A stretch of 58,536 nucleotides of DNA from DATJBF01 sp035515475 (GTDB taxonomy: Bacteria; Verrucomicrobiota; Verrucomicrobiia; Palsa-1439): assembly GCA_035515475.1 (NCBI GenBank), contig DATJBF010000076.1, positions 1 through 58,536 on the forward strand. Direction: 5' to 3'. The notes under the pieces are model-generated. The model saw only the letters and a program-made list of their open reading frames with translations, was not told the origin of the DNA and did not search any database. Shown here one piece after another: positions 50,809 to 58,536 of the stretch; position 1 is the stretch's first letter, and every line of letters begins with the position of its first letter. The position numbers were made by a program, and so were the translations under genes.

Positions 50809-51606
50809 TCAAATCTTCAGCGCAGCATGCTTCCCCAATCGGATCGAGCCGCGAATGGCTTTCGTAACGAAACGCTTGGCGCGACGGACCGACTCCGCGA
50901 GGCGGTAACCGAGCGCCAGATTTGCGGCAATCGCGGCGGAGAACGTACAGCCGGCCCCATGCGGTTTCACATTGCGGACGAGCGGCCCGCTGAACTGGCG
51001 AAGTTCTCGGCCGTCGTACAACACATCCACCGCGCGGCGGACGCCGGGCAAGTGTCCGCCCTTTACGAGGAACGGAACGCCGAACCGCCCGGCCAGAGCC
51101 CGGGCCGCCTCACCAAGATCGTCCAGCGTATGGATCGAACGTTGCCATAAGACTTCGGCCTCGGCGAGATTGGGGGTGACGAGCGCGGCCCGCGGGAGAA
51201 GCTGCGTCTTGAGAGCCGCGATGGCATCCTTCCTGAGCAACAACGCCCCGCTGGTGGCCACCATCACGGGATCGACGACCAACTTGCGGAACTTGCGCCG
51301 CGCGAAGCCGTCTACCACCGTTTCGATGATCGCCGCGTCGTAGAGCATGCCTGTTTTTGCGCCGCCGACGGGAAACGCCTCGAACACGCGGCCCATTTGT
51401 TCAGCAACGATGCGCGGCTCAATCGCCTGCACGGCGCTGACCCGTTTCGGGTTCTGAGCGGTGACACAGGTGATGACGCTCGTGCCAAACACCCGGTGCG
51501 CGCGGAAGGTTTTCAGGTCGGCCTGAATTCCCGCGCCGCCGCCGCTATCGGATCCAGCGACGGTGAGCGCGACGGTTGTGGTATTGCGCCGTTTCAACCC
51601 GGTCAC
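50809..51606 (-). CDS. thiD: Hydroxymethylpyrimidine/phosphomethylpyrimidine kinase
   Basis: The product has 265 residues from a GTG at 51606 (a TTG at 51642 is an alternative). It has 'ALTVAGSDSGGGAGIQADLKTFRAHRVFGTSVITCVTAQN', 'KLVVDPVMVATSGALLL', 'LVTPNLAEAEVL' and 'PHGAGCTFSAAIAANLALG', the ribokinase-fold motifs of ThiD. It phosphorylates the pyrimidine precursor of thiamine twice. No TPP riboswitch is seen. It is the last gene of a five-gene minus-strand cluster (DUF1802, FHA, secreted protein, DJ-1, thiD). Confidence 0.92.
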   Translation of the reverse strand: MTGLKRRNTTTVALTVAGSDSGGGAGIQADLKTFRAHRVFGTSVITCVTAQNPKRVSAVQAIEPRIVAEQMGRVFEAFPVGGAKTGMLYDAAIIETVVDGFARRKFRKLVVDPVMVATSGALLLRKDAIAALKTQLLPRAALVTPNLAEAEVLWQRSIHTLDDLGEAARALAGRFGVPFLVKGGHLPGVRRAVDVLYDGRELRQFSGPLVRNVKPHGAGCTFSAAIAANLALGYRLAESVRRAKRFVTKAIRGSIRLGKHAALKI

Positions 51607-51654
51607 CGGCCCCGATGTTACCGCGCGGGTCGAGGATTGCAATCCCGCGAAACC

Positions 51655-52206
51655 TCAGAGCCGGGCGAGGACGCTGCGGTTGACCTCGGCGACCTTCTCC
51701 GCACCGCAGAGGATCTCGACCAGACGGAAGGCGAATTCCATGGCGGTGCCCGCCGCCTGACTGGTGACGACGGGACCGTCGACGACAACGCGCTCGTCGG
51801 AGATGTTTGTGGCGGCGGCTACCTCCGTGCGCACGCTGGGATGGCTGGTGGCCGTACGGCCCCGCAGCATGCCATAAGCCGCGAGCACGGTCGGCGCGGC
51901 ACAAATGGCGGCGATCCGCCCGTTCCTGGCCTGGATTCTTTCGATCAATTTCCGAATCCGTCCGTCGTTGCGCAGATGGGTCGCGCCCGGTTGGCCGCCG
52001 GGCAACACGATCATGTCGAAATCTTCGGCGCGCACGTCGTCCAAGCTGCAATCCGGCAGGTGCTTCGTTTTCCGCGAGGCTTCAATCGGGCCGGGCTGTG
52101 TTCCGGCCACAACCACATCGACGCCGGCGCGGCGCAGGATGTCGACGACCGTGATGGCTTCAATTTCCTCGAAACCCGGCGCCAGAGGGACAAGCACTTT
52201 GCTCAT
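51655..52206 (-). CDS. DJ-1/PfpI family protein
   Basis: The product has 183 residues. It has the DJ-1 (ThiJ) pattern: 'VLVPLAPGFEEIEAITVVDILRRAG' with the conserved Glu, 'DFDMIVLPGGQPGATHL' and 'RIAAICAAPTVLA' with the nucleophile-elbow Cys, plus 'TSHPSV'. Members act as glyoxalase/deglycase or chaperone-type proteins; the specific role is unknown. It lies 19 bp after the secreted-protein gene and 48 bp before thiD. Confidence 0.92.
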   Translation of the reverse strand: MSKVLVPLAPGFEEIEAITVVDILRRAGVDVVVAGTQPGPIEASRKTKHLPDCSLDDVRAEDFDMIVLPGGQPGATHLRNDGRIRKLIERIQARNGRIAAICAAPTVLAAYGMLRGRTATSHPSVRTEVAAATNISDERVVVDGPVVTSQAAGTAMEFAFRLVEILCGAEKVAEVNRSVLARL

Positions 52207-52225
52207 GGCACACCAATTCCCACAT

Positions 52226-52660
52226 TCACTTGGCGGGTTCGGTCCCGGCGGCCGGCTCGGCCGGCGTGGGCTGGGCGATTCCGTAAGCTTTGATCCGCTG
52301 AACCAGGACCTGCCCCTCTTTATCGGTGTAGACCCGCAGGGCGATGGTCTCCCCGGGTTTGAGTCCGTCCGGAGTGATTTTCTCTTTCCCGCGGAAGATG
52401 TAGGTGTCGGCGGTGTAAGTGAAAGTTCGGAGGTCGTCCTTAATCTTGAGCTTGAGTTGATGCCGAAGCAGATCGACCGAGTCGAGGACGCCTTTTGCAA
52501 ACGGCAGTTGGGTCCGGTGCAGTTTCGCTTCCTCGCGGGCGTCTTCCGGAGATGAGTTCGTCGTCACCTGGCCGAACGAACCCGCGACCGCCGTAAGAGC
52601 AATCGCCGCGACGGCAACGGGAACGATTACGGAGTGGATGAATCGCCGCGCCGCGTTCAT
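52226..52660 (-). CDS. Secreted small beta-rich protein, related to 44647-45024
   Basis: The product has 144 residues from the ATG at 52660. A signal peptide (about 1-28, 'FIHSVIVPVAVAAIALTAVA') precedes 'GVLDSVDLLRHQLKLKIKDDLRTFTYT', 'LKPGETIALRVYTDKEGQVLVQRI' and a Pro/Ala-rich tail. The beta pattern matches that of the protein at 44647, so they look like distant paralogues of a DUF5666-like domain. Function unknown. Confidence 0.7.
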   Translation of the reverse strand: MNAARRFIHSVIVPVAVAAIALTAVAGSFGQVTTNSSPEDAREEAKLHRTQLPFAKGVLDSVDLLRHQLKLKIKDDLRTFTYTADTYIFRGKEKITPDGLKPGETIALRVYTDKEGQVLVQRIKAYGIAQPTPAEPAAGTEPAK

Positions 52661-52679
52661 GGGCGCTACCGAGAGCATG

Positions 52680-53126
52680 TTACTTGGGGGTGACGCCGGG
52701 AGGGGTTGGGTTCGCGCTGGGTTCTCTCACCGGCGCGGTGATCTGTTTGAAATCGGGCCGGGGCGGCGCGGAACCCTTGAGCGTGGTTGGCGGCGCGACC
52801 ATCTGCGGGATTTGCCGCAGGATGGCGTTACCGGTCTTGGTGTCGATTTCGAACACGAGGGTGGTATTGCCGACCTGGATCTTGTCGCCGGTGGCCAGCG
52901 TGCATTCGAACACCCGCGCGCCGTTGCGGTAGGTGCCGTTGGTCGACCCGAGGTCTTTGAGCGTGAACCGATTGTTGACGTAGTTGACTCCGCAGTGGAC
53001 GCGGGAGATGAACGCATCGCGCACGGAGATCTCGGACTCCGGCAGCCGGCCGACGATCAACGGTTTGCTCCCAAACTCCAAGGATTTCTCGGTGCCGTCG
53101 GGCCGCTTATGAATCAGCAAGGGCAT
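52680..53126 (-). CDS. FHA domain protein
   Basis: The product has 148 residues from the ATG at 53126. Residues about 20-95 are a forkhead-associated domain: 'LIVGRLPESEISVRDAFISRVHC' with the GR...S..H signature and 'FTLKDLGSTNGTYRNG'. FHA domains bind phosphothreonine peptides. The C-terminus is Pro-rich. No Ser/Thr kinase gene lies in this window. The gene overlaps the end of the DUF1802 gene by 20 bp. Confidence 0.92.
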   Translation of the reverse strand: MPLLIHKRPDGTEKSLEFGSKPLIVGRLPESEISVRDAFISRVHCGVNYVNNRFTLKDLGSTNGTYRNGARVFECTLATGDKIQVGNTTLVFEIDTKTGNAILRQIPQMVAPPTTLKGSAPPRPDFKQITAPVREPSANPTPPGVTPK

Positions 53127-53694
53127 GGTCGGATAATCGGTCGCGGATCTCGTCTCGCTGCGCCCTATATTCAGCATCAGCGAGCACGGGCGTCAAGCCT
53201 TCAGTGAACAGGGGTTCTGCCAACTCGACCCAACTCTTGCAGCCACCGTACGACTCGCGCAGCGGCAACCGCACCGGCGACGGCCGGCGATAGACCCGCA
53301 CCAGCAAGGCGTGCAGGCCGGGCTCGCGTCCGAACTGGAACCGGTCCCGCAGGACCTGCTCGGTCCAGATGTGGCGGCCCTGCAGCCGCGGGAGCAAGGT
53401 TGGCTCGCCGATCTTCACCACGGAATCGACAACCGCGTAGTATTCGACGTCCACGGCATCCTGTCCGGCCGTCGCGGCAATCTCGCGCAAGGCCGGCCGC
53501 TTGGAAGGAATCACCGAACTCGCGGCTTCATGGTACTGGGTCGGAAACAGCCAGAACTCGCCGTGATCGGCGTGAAACCGGCCCCGCTCCTCGCGGATGC
53601 CGCCCTTGCGGAGAATCAGGATCTGCTCGCCCCGTCCCAGCGCGTCGACGACGACAGCCCATTCCTTGAATGCGATGTTGGAACTGCGTTGCAT
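53107..53694 (-). CDS. DUF1802 family protein
   Basis: The product has 195 residues from the ATG at 53694. It has the family features 'FKEWAVVVDALGRGEQILILRKGGIREE', 'FHADHGEFWLFPTQYHE' and a closing 'YRRPSPVRLPLRESYGGCKSWVEL'. The function of DUF1802 is unknown. It appears to be the first gene of the five-gene cluster down to thiD. Confidence 0.85.
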   Translation of the reverse strand: MQRSSNIAFKEWAVVVDALGRGEQILILRKGGIREERGRFHADHGEFWLFPTQYHEAASSVIPSKRPALREIAATAGQDAVDVEYYAVVDSVVKIGEPTLLPRLQGRHIWTEQVLRDRFQFGREPGLHALLVRVYRRPSPVRLPLRESYGGCKSWVELAEPLFTEGLTPVLADAEYRAQRDEIRDRLSDHALADS

Positions 53695-53809
53695 GGCCCG
53701 TGCAATACTTAGCGCATCACCGGCAACGTGTCTACCCGGAAAAACCCGGCTTGTCTCCAATCAAAGACCGGCTTATAAGAAACCACGTCGAGGGCTCGCA
53801 GCAATCAGC

Positions 53810-54823
53810 ATGAACTACCGCACTTTGAAGGGTACAGACCGCAAGGTCTCCGAGGTCGGCTTCGGCGTGTGGACCGTCGGCACGAAGATGTGGGGCGTGC
53901 CCGACGAAGATTGCGACACAGGCATCCGTCTTCTCCGGCAGGCGTTGGACCTCGGGATCAACTTCTTCGATACGGCCGACGTTTACGGCGACGGCAAAGG
54001 AGAAACCCTGCTGGCCCAAGCGTTTGAGGGACGACGCGACGAGATCGTGATCGCCACGAAGTTCGGGTACGACTTCTACAATCATCCCGGCGTCCAGCCG
54101 GGGCAGCGCGAGCGACCACACAACTGGTCGCCGGAATTCATCCGCGCGGCATGCGAGAAGAGCCTCACGCGGCTGAAGACCGACCACGTCGACTTCTACC
54201 AGTTGCACAACCCGCGCCTGGACACGATCGGCCGTGACGATGTGTTCGCCGCGTTACACCAGCTCCGTGACGATGGGAAGATCCTGGCATTCGGCGCGGC
54301 CCTCGGGCCGGCGATCGACCGCCGCCAGATCGCCGAAGGCATCGCGATGTTGCGGGAACGCGGCGGGCACGTGCAGATCATCTACAATCTGTTCGAGCAA
54401 ATGCTGGGAGAGGCGATCTTTCCCGTGGCCCGCGCCTGCGATCTCTGCGTGTTCACGCGCGTGCCGCACTGTTCGGGCTTGCTCGAGGGTCAATATAGCG
54501 AAACGACCGCCTTCGGAAAGGACGACCACCGCAGCTTCCGCGTGGCGGACGACGAAAAACGCAAGGCGTGGCTGCTCGACGGACTGAAAAAGGTCGATCA
54601 AATCGCGTTCCTAGTGAAGGACACTGGCCGCACGCTGGGCCAGGCCGCGATCAAATTCATCCTCGCCGAACCGAGCGTGTCTTCGGTGCTGCCAAATATC
54701 TACGGCGAAGCGCAGCTTCGCGAATTCGCCGCCGCCGCTGACACACCCAACCTGACCGAGGCAGAATTGGGCCTGCTGGCCGAGTTGCACGCGAAGAACT
54801 ACGGACTCATACCGGCCGCGTAG
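53810..54823 (+). CDS. Aldo/keto reductase
   Basis: The product has 337 residues and starts at 53810; upstream in-frame codons overlap the divergent DUF1802 gene and are not coding. Motifs are 'GVWTVGTKMWG', 'NFFDTADVYGDGKGE' (Asp and Tyr of the catalytic tetrad), 'VIATKFGYDF' (Lys) and 'FYQLHNP' (His). It is an NADPH-dependent oxidoreductase; the substrate is unknown. The C-terminal part resembles members that keep a TIM barrel with 'AIKFILAEPSVSSVLPNI'. Confidence 0.92.
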   Translation: MNYRTLKGTDRKVSEVGFGVWTVGTKMWGVPDEDCDTGIRLLRQALDLGINFFDTADVYGDGKGETLLAQAFEGRRDEIVIATKFGYDFYNHPGVQPGQRERPHNWSPEFIRAACEKSLTRLKTDHVDFYQLHNPRLDTIGRDDVFAALHQLRDDGKILAFGAALGPAIDRRQIAEGIAMLRERGGHVQIIYNLFEQMLGEAIFPVARACDLCVFTRVPHCSGLLEGQYSETTAFGKDDHRSFRVADDEKRKAWLLDGLKKVDQIAFLVKDTGRTLGQAAIKFILAEPSVSSVLPNIYGEAQLREFAAAADTPNLTEAELGLLAELHAKNYGLIPAA

Positions 54824-54851
54824 GCGCGACGGCGCGACCGCGCCGTGCGGC

Positions 54852-54971
54852 TCACCTCGCAGCGGGTGCCGGGGACGGCGTCTTGGCAAGCTGTTTTTGC
54901 CGCTTCTTCAGCCGCTTGAGATAGCGCAGGCGGCGACGTTTTTTCTCGTGTTTGTTGTATTGCTGGCTCAT
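54852..54971 (-). CDS. Small, highly basic protein (39 residues)
   Basis: Reading the minus strand from the ATG at 54971 gives 'MSQQYNKHEKKRRRLRYL' and then 'KRLKKRQKQLAK', ending 'SPAPAAR'. About a third of the residues are Lys or Arg. The ATG overlaps the stop of the MBL gene as ATGA (54968-54971), so the two are coupled. From memory, similar 'MSQQYNK' basic peptides occur in PVC bacteria. It may bind RNA or the ribosome. It is too short for usual gene-calling cut-offs. Confidence 0.7.
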   Translation of the reverse strand: MSQQYNKHEKKRRRLRYLKRLKKRQKQLAKTPSPAPAAR

Positions 54972-55603
54972 CCGAGGTTTCTCTTGGGTTTTTTCAGGAA
55001 GTTGACAATTTGCTTCTTGGCATTCGTTACGATTGGGTCTCCGTGGGCAAAGGTAACGGTCTTGAAATTCAGCTCCAAGACCTTGGGCAGAGACTGGAGA
55101 GCCTGTTTCCGGTCCTCGATATACGGCTCGGGCAACAGCGCCAATCCTTTCCCCCTCGCATTCAGCAGCATGTCACCCATCATCACAATGCCGCCGCTGA
55201 GCTTCGAATAGAACGCCGTCTCGCTCGCGGAACTGCCGGGCAGGTAAATGGCCCGCACCCCACCCGGCAACCGTTCGCCGTCCAAGACCAGCACATCGAT
55301 CTTCGTGTCGCAATCGGCCCGGGCCTTCTCGTGGGCGTAAACCTGGATCTCGTACTGTTTGCGAAACCAATCGGCATCGCGGTCGTGGTGGTCGTTGGTG
55401 AGGAAGATGCCGATGGGTTCACCGAGCGCTTCGAGTTCTTTGAGGATGGCCGGGGCCGGCTTCAGCGGGTCGATGAACACCACGCCCTCGGCGGTCTTGA
55501 GCGCGTAACTATTGAAATCGACCTTCCACTGCGCGTGAAAGCTCGCCCAGCCGTAGAGATTCCTGACGACTTCCCTCACCTTGGTTGCCGGCTTCAACTC
55601 CAT
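54968..55603 (-). CDS. MBL-fold metallohydrolase
   Basis: The product has 211 residues. It has a metallo-beta-lactamase fold with 'GVVFIDPLKPAPAILKELEALG', 'IFLTNDHHDRDADWFRKQY' (metal-binding His/Asp cluster), 'VRAIYLPGSSASETAFY', 'GGIVMMGDMLLN' and 'VTFAHGDPIV'. The motif order fits small MBL hydrolases of unknown substrate. Its stop overlaps the start of the small basic protein gene. Confidence 0.85.
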   Translation of the reverse strand: MELKPATKVREVVRNLYGWASFHAQWKVDFNSYALKTAEGVVFIDPLKPAPAILKELEALGEPIGIFLTNDHHDRDADWFRKQYEIQVYAHEKARADCDTKIDVLVLDGERLPGGVRAIYLPGSSASETAFYSKLSGGIVMMGDMLLNARGKGLALLPEPYIEDRKQALQSLPKVLELNFKTVTFAHGDPIVTNAKKQIVNFLKKPKRNLG

Positions 55604-55714
55604 AGGATGCCCCTGAACACAGTTCCCGTTCGCTGATTTGTGGAACCATTGCGTGGTTCGACAACGGCCCCCAGTGTACCCGGCGCGTCCGCCGCGCGCA
55701 AGCCCTGTTCGCTG

Positions 55715-56020
55715 TCAATCCAAGGCCGGGGCGGTGATACAGGTCAGATCCCCCAGCACCTGGCACTGACAACTGAGCCGCCGGCTGCCGGGTTGTCCCC
55801 GGAGACGGAAGCGTTCCCGCCAGGTCCGCGGCGAAAGGTTTTCGGTTCCTTCGACCACTTCCATCACGCATTTGGCGCACAGGCCGTTCCCGTGACAGTT
55901 GAGCTTTTGCCAGATTCCCCGGTACACCGCGACTCCGTTCAGTTGTGCCACCTTCCGCAGGTTCGCGTACTGACCGCAATCCACCGTCTTCGCCTCGTTC
56001 AGGAACTCAACCGTCGGCAT
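55715..56020 (-). CDS. 2Fe-2S ferredoxin
   Basis: The product has 101 residues. It has 'LNCHGNGLCAKCVMEVVEG' and 'RRLSCQCQVLGDL', giving the four cysteines of a plant/adrenodoxin-type [2Fe-2S] centre. It is a soluble electron carrier. The partner is unknown; the gene stands 111 bp from the MBL gene. Confidence 0.9.
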   Translation of the reverse strand: MPTVEFLNEAKTVDCGQYANLRKVAQLNGVAVYRGIWQKLNCHGNGLCAKCVMEVVEGTENLSPRTWRERFRLRGQPGSRRLSCQCQVLGDLTCITAPALD

Positions 56021-56127
56021 AAATCTCCTTCGCGTGATTCACCGACAACGCAGACCGCGCTGTCCCCAACCTTGCCGCACATCTATACAGGAAACGCGTG
56101 GCGTCTGCAACGATTTCGGTCGCCCGG
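56021..56127. other. Short intergenic stretch
   Basis: Nothing recognised. Confidence 0.3.
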
Positions 56128-56658
56128 CTACCGCCGATCCGGCAAGAGCGCGCGGCGGTCGAACTCTTCGAAGACGGCCGCAAACCCGGGCGCAAACTCA
56201 TCGGGGTGCGCGGCGAGCGCCGCACGGATCTGGGCCAACGGCCAGAACGCGCCGGACTCGATCTCCGCGGGGTTGATCCGCGGTTCGTCGCCGGTCTGCA
56301 GGCTGTAAGTCCAAACGAACTCCCAGCCCGTTTGCTCGCAGGCTTCAATCTGGAAATGCTTCTGAAGCCGGCCCCGCACGATTGTCAGACCCAGTTCCTC
56401 CTGCAACTCACGAACGGCGCAGTCGTCGTACGCCTCGCCGCGGCCGAGGTGACCCGAAGCGCTGGAGTCATAGCGGCCCGGAAACGTGTCTTTGGTCGCC
56501 GAACGTTTTTGGAGATAGACCTCGCTGCGGTCGTTGAAGACAAGCACGTGGACCGCGCGGTGCCGTAAGTGACGCGCATGGACTTCGGCCCGGGGCGCCT
56601 GGCCGATGACCCGATCCGATTCGTCCACCACGTCGAAAACTTCGTCCGGCCGTTGCAC
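56128..56658 (-). CDS. Nudix hydrolase
   Basis: The product has 176 residues from a GTG at 56658, just inside an open frame that covers the porin terminator. It has a complete Nudix box, 'GHLGRGEAYDDCAVRELQ' then 'EELGL' (G-x5-E-x7-RE-U-x-EE-x-G-U). The N-terminal 'EVFDVVDESDRVIGQAPRAEVHARHLRHRAVHVLVFND' is like the IPP-isomerase/YfcD type. It hydrolyses a nucleoside-diphosphate-type or related substrate. Confidence 0.88.
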   Translation of the reverse strand: MQRPDEVFDVVDESDRVIGQAPRAEVHARHLRHRAVHVLVFNDRSEVYLQKRSATKDTFPGRYDSSASGHLGRGEAYDDCAVRELQEELGLTIVRGRLQKHFQIEACEQTGWEFVWTYSLQTGDEPRINPAEIESGAFWPLAQIRAALAAHPDEFAPGFAAVFEEFDRRALLPDRR

Positions 56659-56680
56659 GAGAACATGAAACCACAATCGC

Positions 56681-56716
56681 GGGAAAAAGAAAGCCCCCCG
56701 CGGGCGGGGGGCTCTC
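56681..56716 (-). terminator. Rho-independent terminator of the porin gene
   Basis: On the minus strand AGCCCCCCGC/GCGGGGGGCT forms a 9-10 bp GC stem followed by TTTCTTTTT. It begins about 23 bp after the stop of the porin gene. Confidence 0.85.
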
Positions 56717-56738
56717 GCTTGTATCGCTCTAAACCCTG

Positions 56739-58085
56739 TTAGAACTTGACGTTGACCTCGCCACGGACTTCGTGAGCGACGGCATCCGACGGGCCATTGT
56801 GGAAGGCCCCTTCGGGGATGAACATGCCATAAACCAACTGCAGGCGGACATCCTTGCTGTAGTCGTAGCCGAGGATGCTGTCGATTTCCCAACCGACGTC
56901 GCTGCTGTTGGCTTTCGGCACGTAGCCCAGCCCACCGAAGTCGACGTTCGCATTGCTGCCAACCGCGGTGTCCTTATCCACCTTCATGTAGTAGTAGCCT
57001 TGAAGTGACAGCGTGGTGTTCTCGTAGGGCTTGATGGAAGCGCCCAGGTTGAAGATGTGGATATTCGCCAACGCAGGCGCGAACAGATAGCCGTTGTAAC
57101 CATCAGCGTAATCAAACCACGGCCGGAATGTATTGCGGCCATGCTCGCCACCACCTGTGGCGAATATGTAGTTGGCGTTAAGCACCGGCGCCAACTGGAC
57201 ATTCTTGATGGCGAAGCGGCCGCCAGCATTGACCAACCAAGCGCTGATCTTATTGCCGTCAGCCGTGCCGTCCTGACCCAGTTCATACGCACCTTCAATC
57301 CAGGTGTTCAGACCCTCCGTCAGGTTCATGTCAGTGCGAAGGCCGATGATCATCGGCGATTCCGAGTTGGAAGCAATGGGTGGCACACGGGTACTGCTGA
57401 TCGGGCCACTCGAGCCCTGGGCGACCCAACCGAAGTAGGCCTCGACGTCCTTGATCGCCGAATCGCTCAGTTCATAGCGCGCGTTGATAAACAGCAGATC
57501 GGCCGAGCCCGCGTGGGAACTGGTCGCGCCGAAAGTCTGATTGTTCACCAACTCGGCCCCCACAATGTCGATCGTCAGCGGGTAGTAATCCAGAACCAGC
57601 CGAGCCGCATCGTAGTTGTACTCCTGCTCGACGCTGCTGATGATCAACCCACGGCCATAATGCAGGTATTGACGGCCCAGTTTCAATGTGGCTGCCGTAT
57701 AGAACAGTTCATTGAACTGGACGTAGGCCTCATCAATGCCGAGGTCCCAAGCGCGGTTGATATTCCCATCGAAGGCGGCATGGCCCGCACCAGACTCATT
57801 GTGCACAGCCTCGTCGTCACCTCCCCACAGGCTCTCGGCCTTCAGAGTGACCACCACCAACACATGGTCTTCGAGGTCGGCCTCGACTGATACGCGCGTC
57901 CGTTGCGAGATGAACGACGTATCACCCTTCACCTGGTCACCCGCGATGTCCCCACCCGTTTCGTTCAAGTAGTACCCGCGGATGCGAATATCACCGCTCA
58001 ACCGGATATTTTGCACGTCGGCAAATGTGTTGACAGCCAGCCCCCCCCAAGCAACCAGCGCAACCACTAGCCATAGTTTCTTCAC
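56739..58085 (-). CDS. Outer-membrane porin, alginate-export-like
   Basis: The product has 448 residues from a GTG start with an excellent ribosome site (AAAGGAGG). A signal peptide (about 1-22) precedes a beta-barrel with many alternating strands, 'GDIRIRGYYLNE', 'SQRTRVSVEADL', 'AYVQFNELFYTAATLKLGRQYL', and a terminal Phe, typical of outer-membrane barrels. It resembles the alginate-export (AlgE) family. It has a strong promoter with a long leader and its own terminator, so is probably monocistronic and well expressed. Confidence 0.88.
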   Translation of the reverse strand: MKKLWLVVALVAWGGLAVNTFADVQNIRLSGDIRIRGYYLNETGGDIAGDQVKGDTSFISQRTRVSVEADLEDHVLVVVTLKAESLWGGDDEAVHNESGAGHAAFDGNINRAWDLGIDEAYVQFNELFYTAATLKLGRQYLHYGRGLIISSVEQEYNYDAARLVLDYYPLTIDIVGAELVNNQTFGATSSHAGSADLLFINARYELSDSAIKDVEAYFGWVAQGSSGPISSTRVPPIASNSESPMIIGLRTDMNLTEGLNTWIEGAYELGQDGTADGNKISAWLVNAGGRFAIKNVQLAPVLNANYIFATGGGEHGRNTFRPWFDYADGYNGYLFAPALANIHIFNLGASIKPYENTTLSLQGYYYMKVDKDTAVGSNANVDFGGLGYVPKANSSDVGWEIDSILGYDYSKDVRLQLVYGMFIPEGAFHNGPSDAVAHEVRGEVNVKF

Positions 58086-58276
58086 TGTGTCCTCCTTTGT
58101 TAGTTTGCGTTTTTCAGCGCCTAAAAGGCGCGGTTACTCTGCTTGGTAACCCCAAACACAAGCCTCCCGTCAGCGAACAAGTGCCAACCCTCGACCGCCT
58201 CTGCTCCATGTAAACAGGACTTCCCCCAGAGCAACCTTGGCCGCATCGGCAAAATCCTCCATTCCTTGGGCAAACG
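58086..58276 (-). promoter_or_regulatory. Long structured 5' leader of the porin gene
   Basis: The predicted transcript has a leader of about 185 bases. Near its end are two hairpins, GGTTAC/GTAACC and GCGCCT/AGGCGC (about 58118-58150), before the ribosome site. No known riboswitch class is recognised. Confidence 0.5.
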
Positions 58277-58304
58277 AGTATAGAACCACGCCTTCACCTG
58301 TCAA
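58277..58304 (-). promoter_or_regulatory. Strong promoter of the porin gene
   Basis: TTGACA (58299-58304) and TATACT (58277-58282) on the minus strand are 16 bases apart, nearly consensus sigma-70. Confidence 0.8.
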
Positions 58305-58334
58305 GTCAGAATGCCTGGCCCTCTTTGCATTGGT

Positions 58335-58535
58335 TTACTTGGCCAAAAGGCGAGCTTTCAGTGCTTCTTGCCTGACTTCGTCCCCGCTTCCGCTTGGGGA
58401 AGATCCCGCCTCAGCCAAACTCGAGCAACAATCGATCAATGACTCCCCCGTCGATTGGTCCAGCAGGCCCATTCGCACCAGTGCTTGCACTTTCCGGCCA
58501 AAAACTTCACAGACACTGCGTGCCGCCCGGAAGTT
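58335..58535 (-). CDS. C-terminal end of a truncated gene at the right edge
   Basis: An open frame runs from the right edge to a TAA at 58335 and gives 66 residues: 'NFRAARSVCEVFGRKVQALV', 'RMGLLDQSTGESLIDCCSSL', then a Ser/Gly-rich piece and 'EVRQEALKARLLAK'. It looks like a helical C-terminal tail. The rest of the gene lies outside the window, and no family is recognised. Confidence 0.5.
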   Translation of the reverse strand, partial: NFRAARSVCEVFGRKVQALVRMGLLDQSTGESLIDCCSSLAEAGSSPSGSGDEVRQEALKARLLAK

Positions 58536-58536
58536 T

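Noticed and set aside
50809..51660. TPP riboswitch before thiD
   Set aside because: The gap to the preceding gene is under 50 bp and shows no TPP aptamer core.

Overview
The window looks like a chromosomal segment of a PVC-group bacterium, most likely Verrucomicrobiota. The support is a GreA homologue with a very long N-terminal extension of the kind known from Chlamydiae, GC-rich sequence, four-helix-bundle (IVP/S23-type) genes, many palindromic and heptanucleotide dispersed repeats, and a small basic 'MSQQYNK' protein. The taxonomic call is an inference. There are no rRNA genes, no tRNA genes that I could recognise, no CRISPR array and no clear IS element.

Region 1 (1-2.2 kb) is repeat-rich. 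It holds a 21-bp-period array (552-845), short heptanucleotide arrays, a DUF6941-type gene and a four-helix-bundle gene bracketed by a 30-bp perfect direct repeat. Region 2 (2.2-9.1 kb, minus strand) is a sulfur-assimilation operon: an Rrf2 regulator, a promoter, a SAM-I riboswitch with an intrinsic terminator, a threonine-synthase-like PLP enzyme, a MoaD/ThiS sulfur carrier, a NIL-domain protein, cysH, cysD, a cysN-cysC fusion and an ACT-domain protein. The layout suggests SAM-repressed sulfate reduction feeding a sulfur carrier and a PLP enzyme. Region 3 (9.2-14.7 kb) is gyrB, a HEPN-domain gene and gyrA.

Region 4 (14.7-21 kb) is accessory. It contains a 502-residue protein of an unassigned dispersed family, a nucleotide-cyclase-like gene overlapping a small basic protein gene, an alpha/beta hydrolase, a secreted protein and a paralogue of the small basic protein. 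Region 5 (20.8-24.8 kb) has a GT2 glycosyltransferase coupled to rlmN, an ECF sigma/anti-sigma/periplasmic-sensor-like trio and archease. Region 6 (24.9-34.1 kb) is one operon: an HTH-EIIA fusion regulator, a six-gene hydrogenase-4/complex-I-like membrane complex whose large subunit lacks the Ni-ligating cysteines, and an ArsB/NhaD-type permease.

Region 7 (34.1-44.5 kb) has a polysaccharide-export lipoprotein, GreA, a tandem pair of glycosyltransferase-like genes, a glycosidase-GT2 fusion and an EF-G-2 paralogue. Region 8 (44.6-58.5 kb) is mostly housekeeping: two related secreted beta-rich proteins, an NDUFA9-like SDR, nagA, a second four-helix-bundle gene, comEC, a thiD/DJ-1/FHA/DUF1802 operon, an aldo/keto reductase, an MBL hydrolase with its small basic partner, a 2Fe-2S ferredoxin, a Nudix hydrolase, an outer-membrane porin and a truncated gene at the right edge. 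Palindromic elements occur between genes and, in at least three cases, in frame inside genes.
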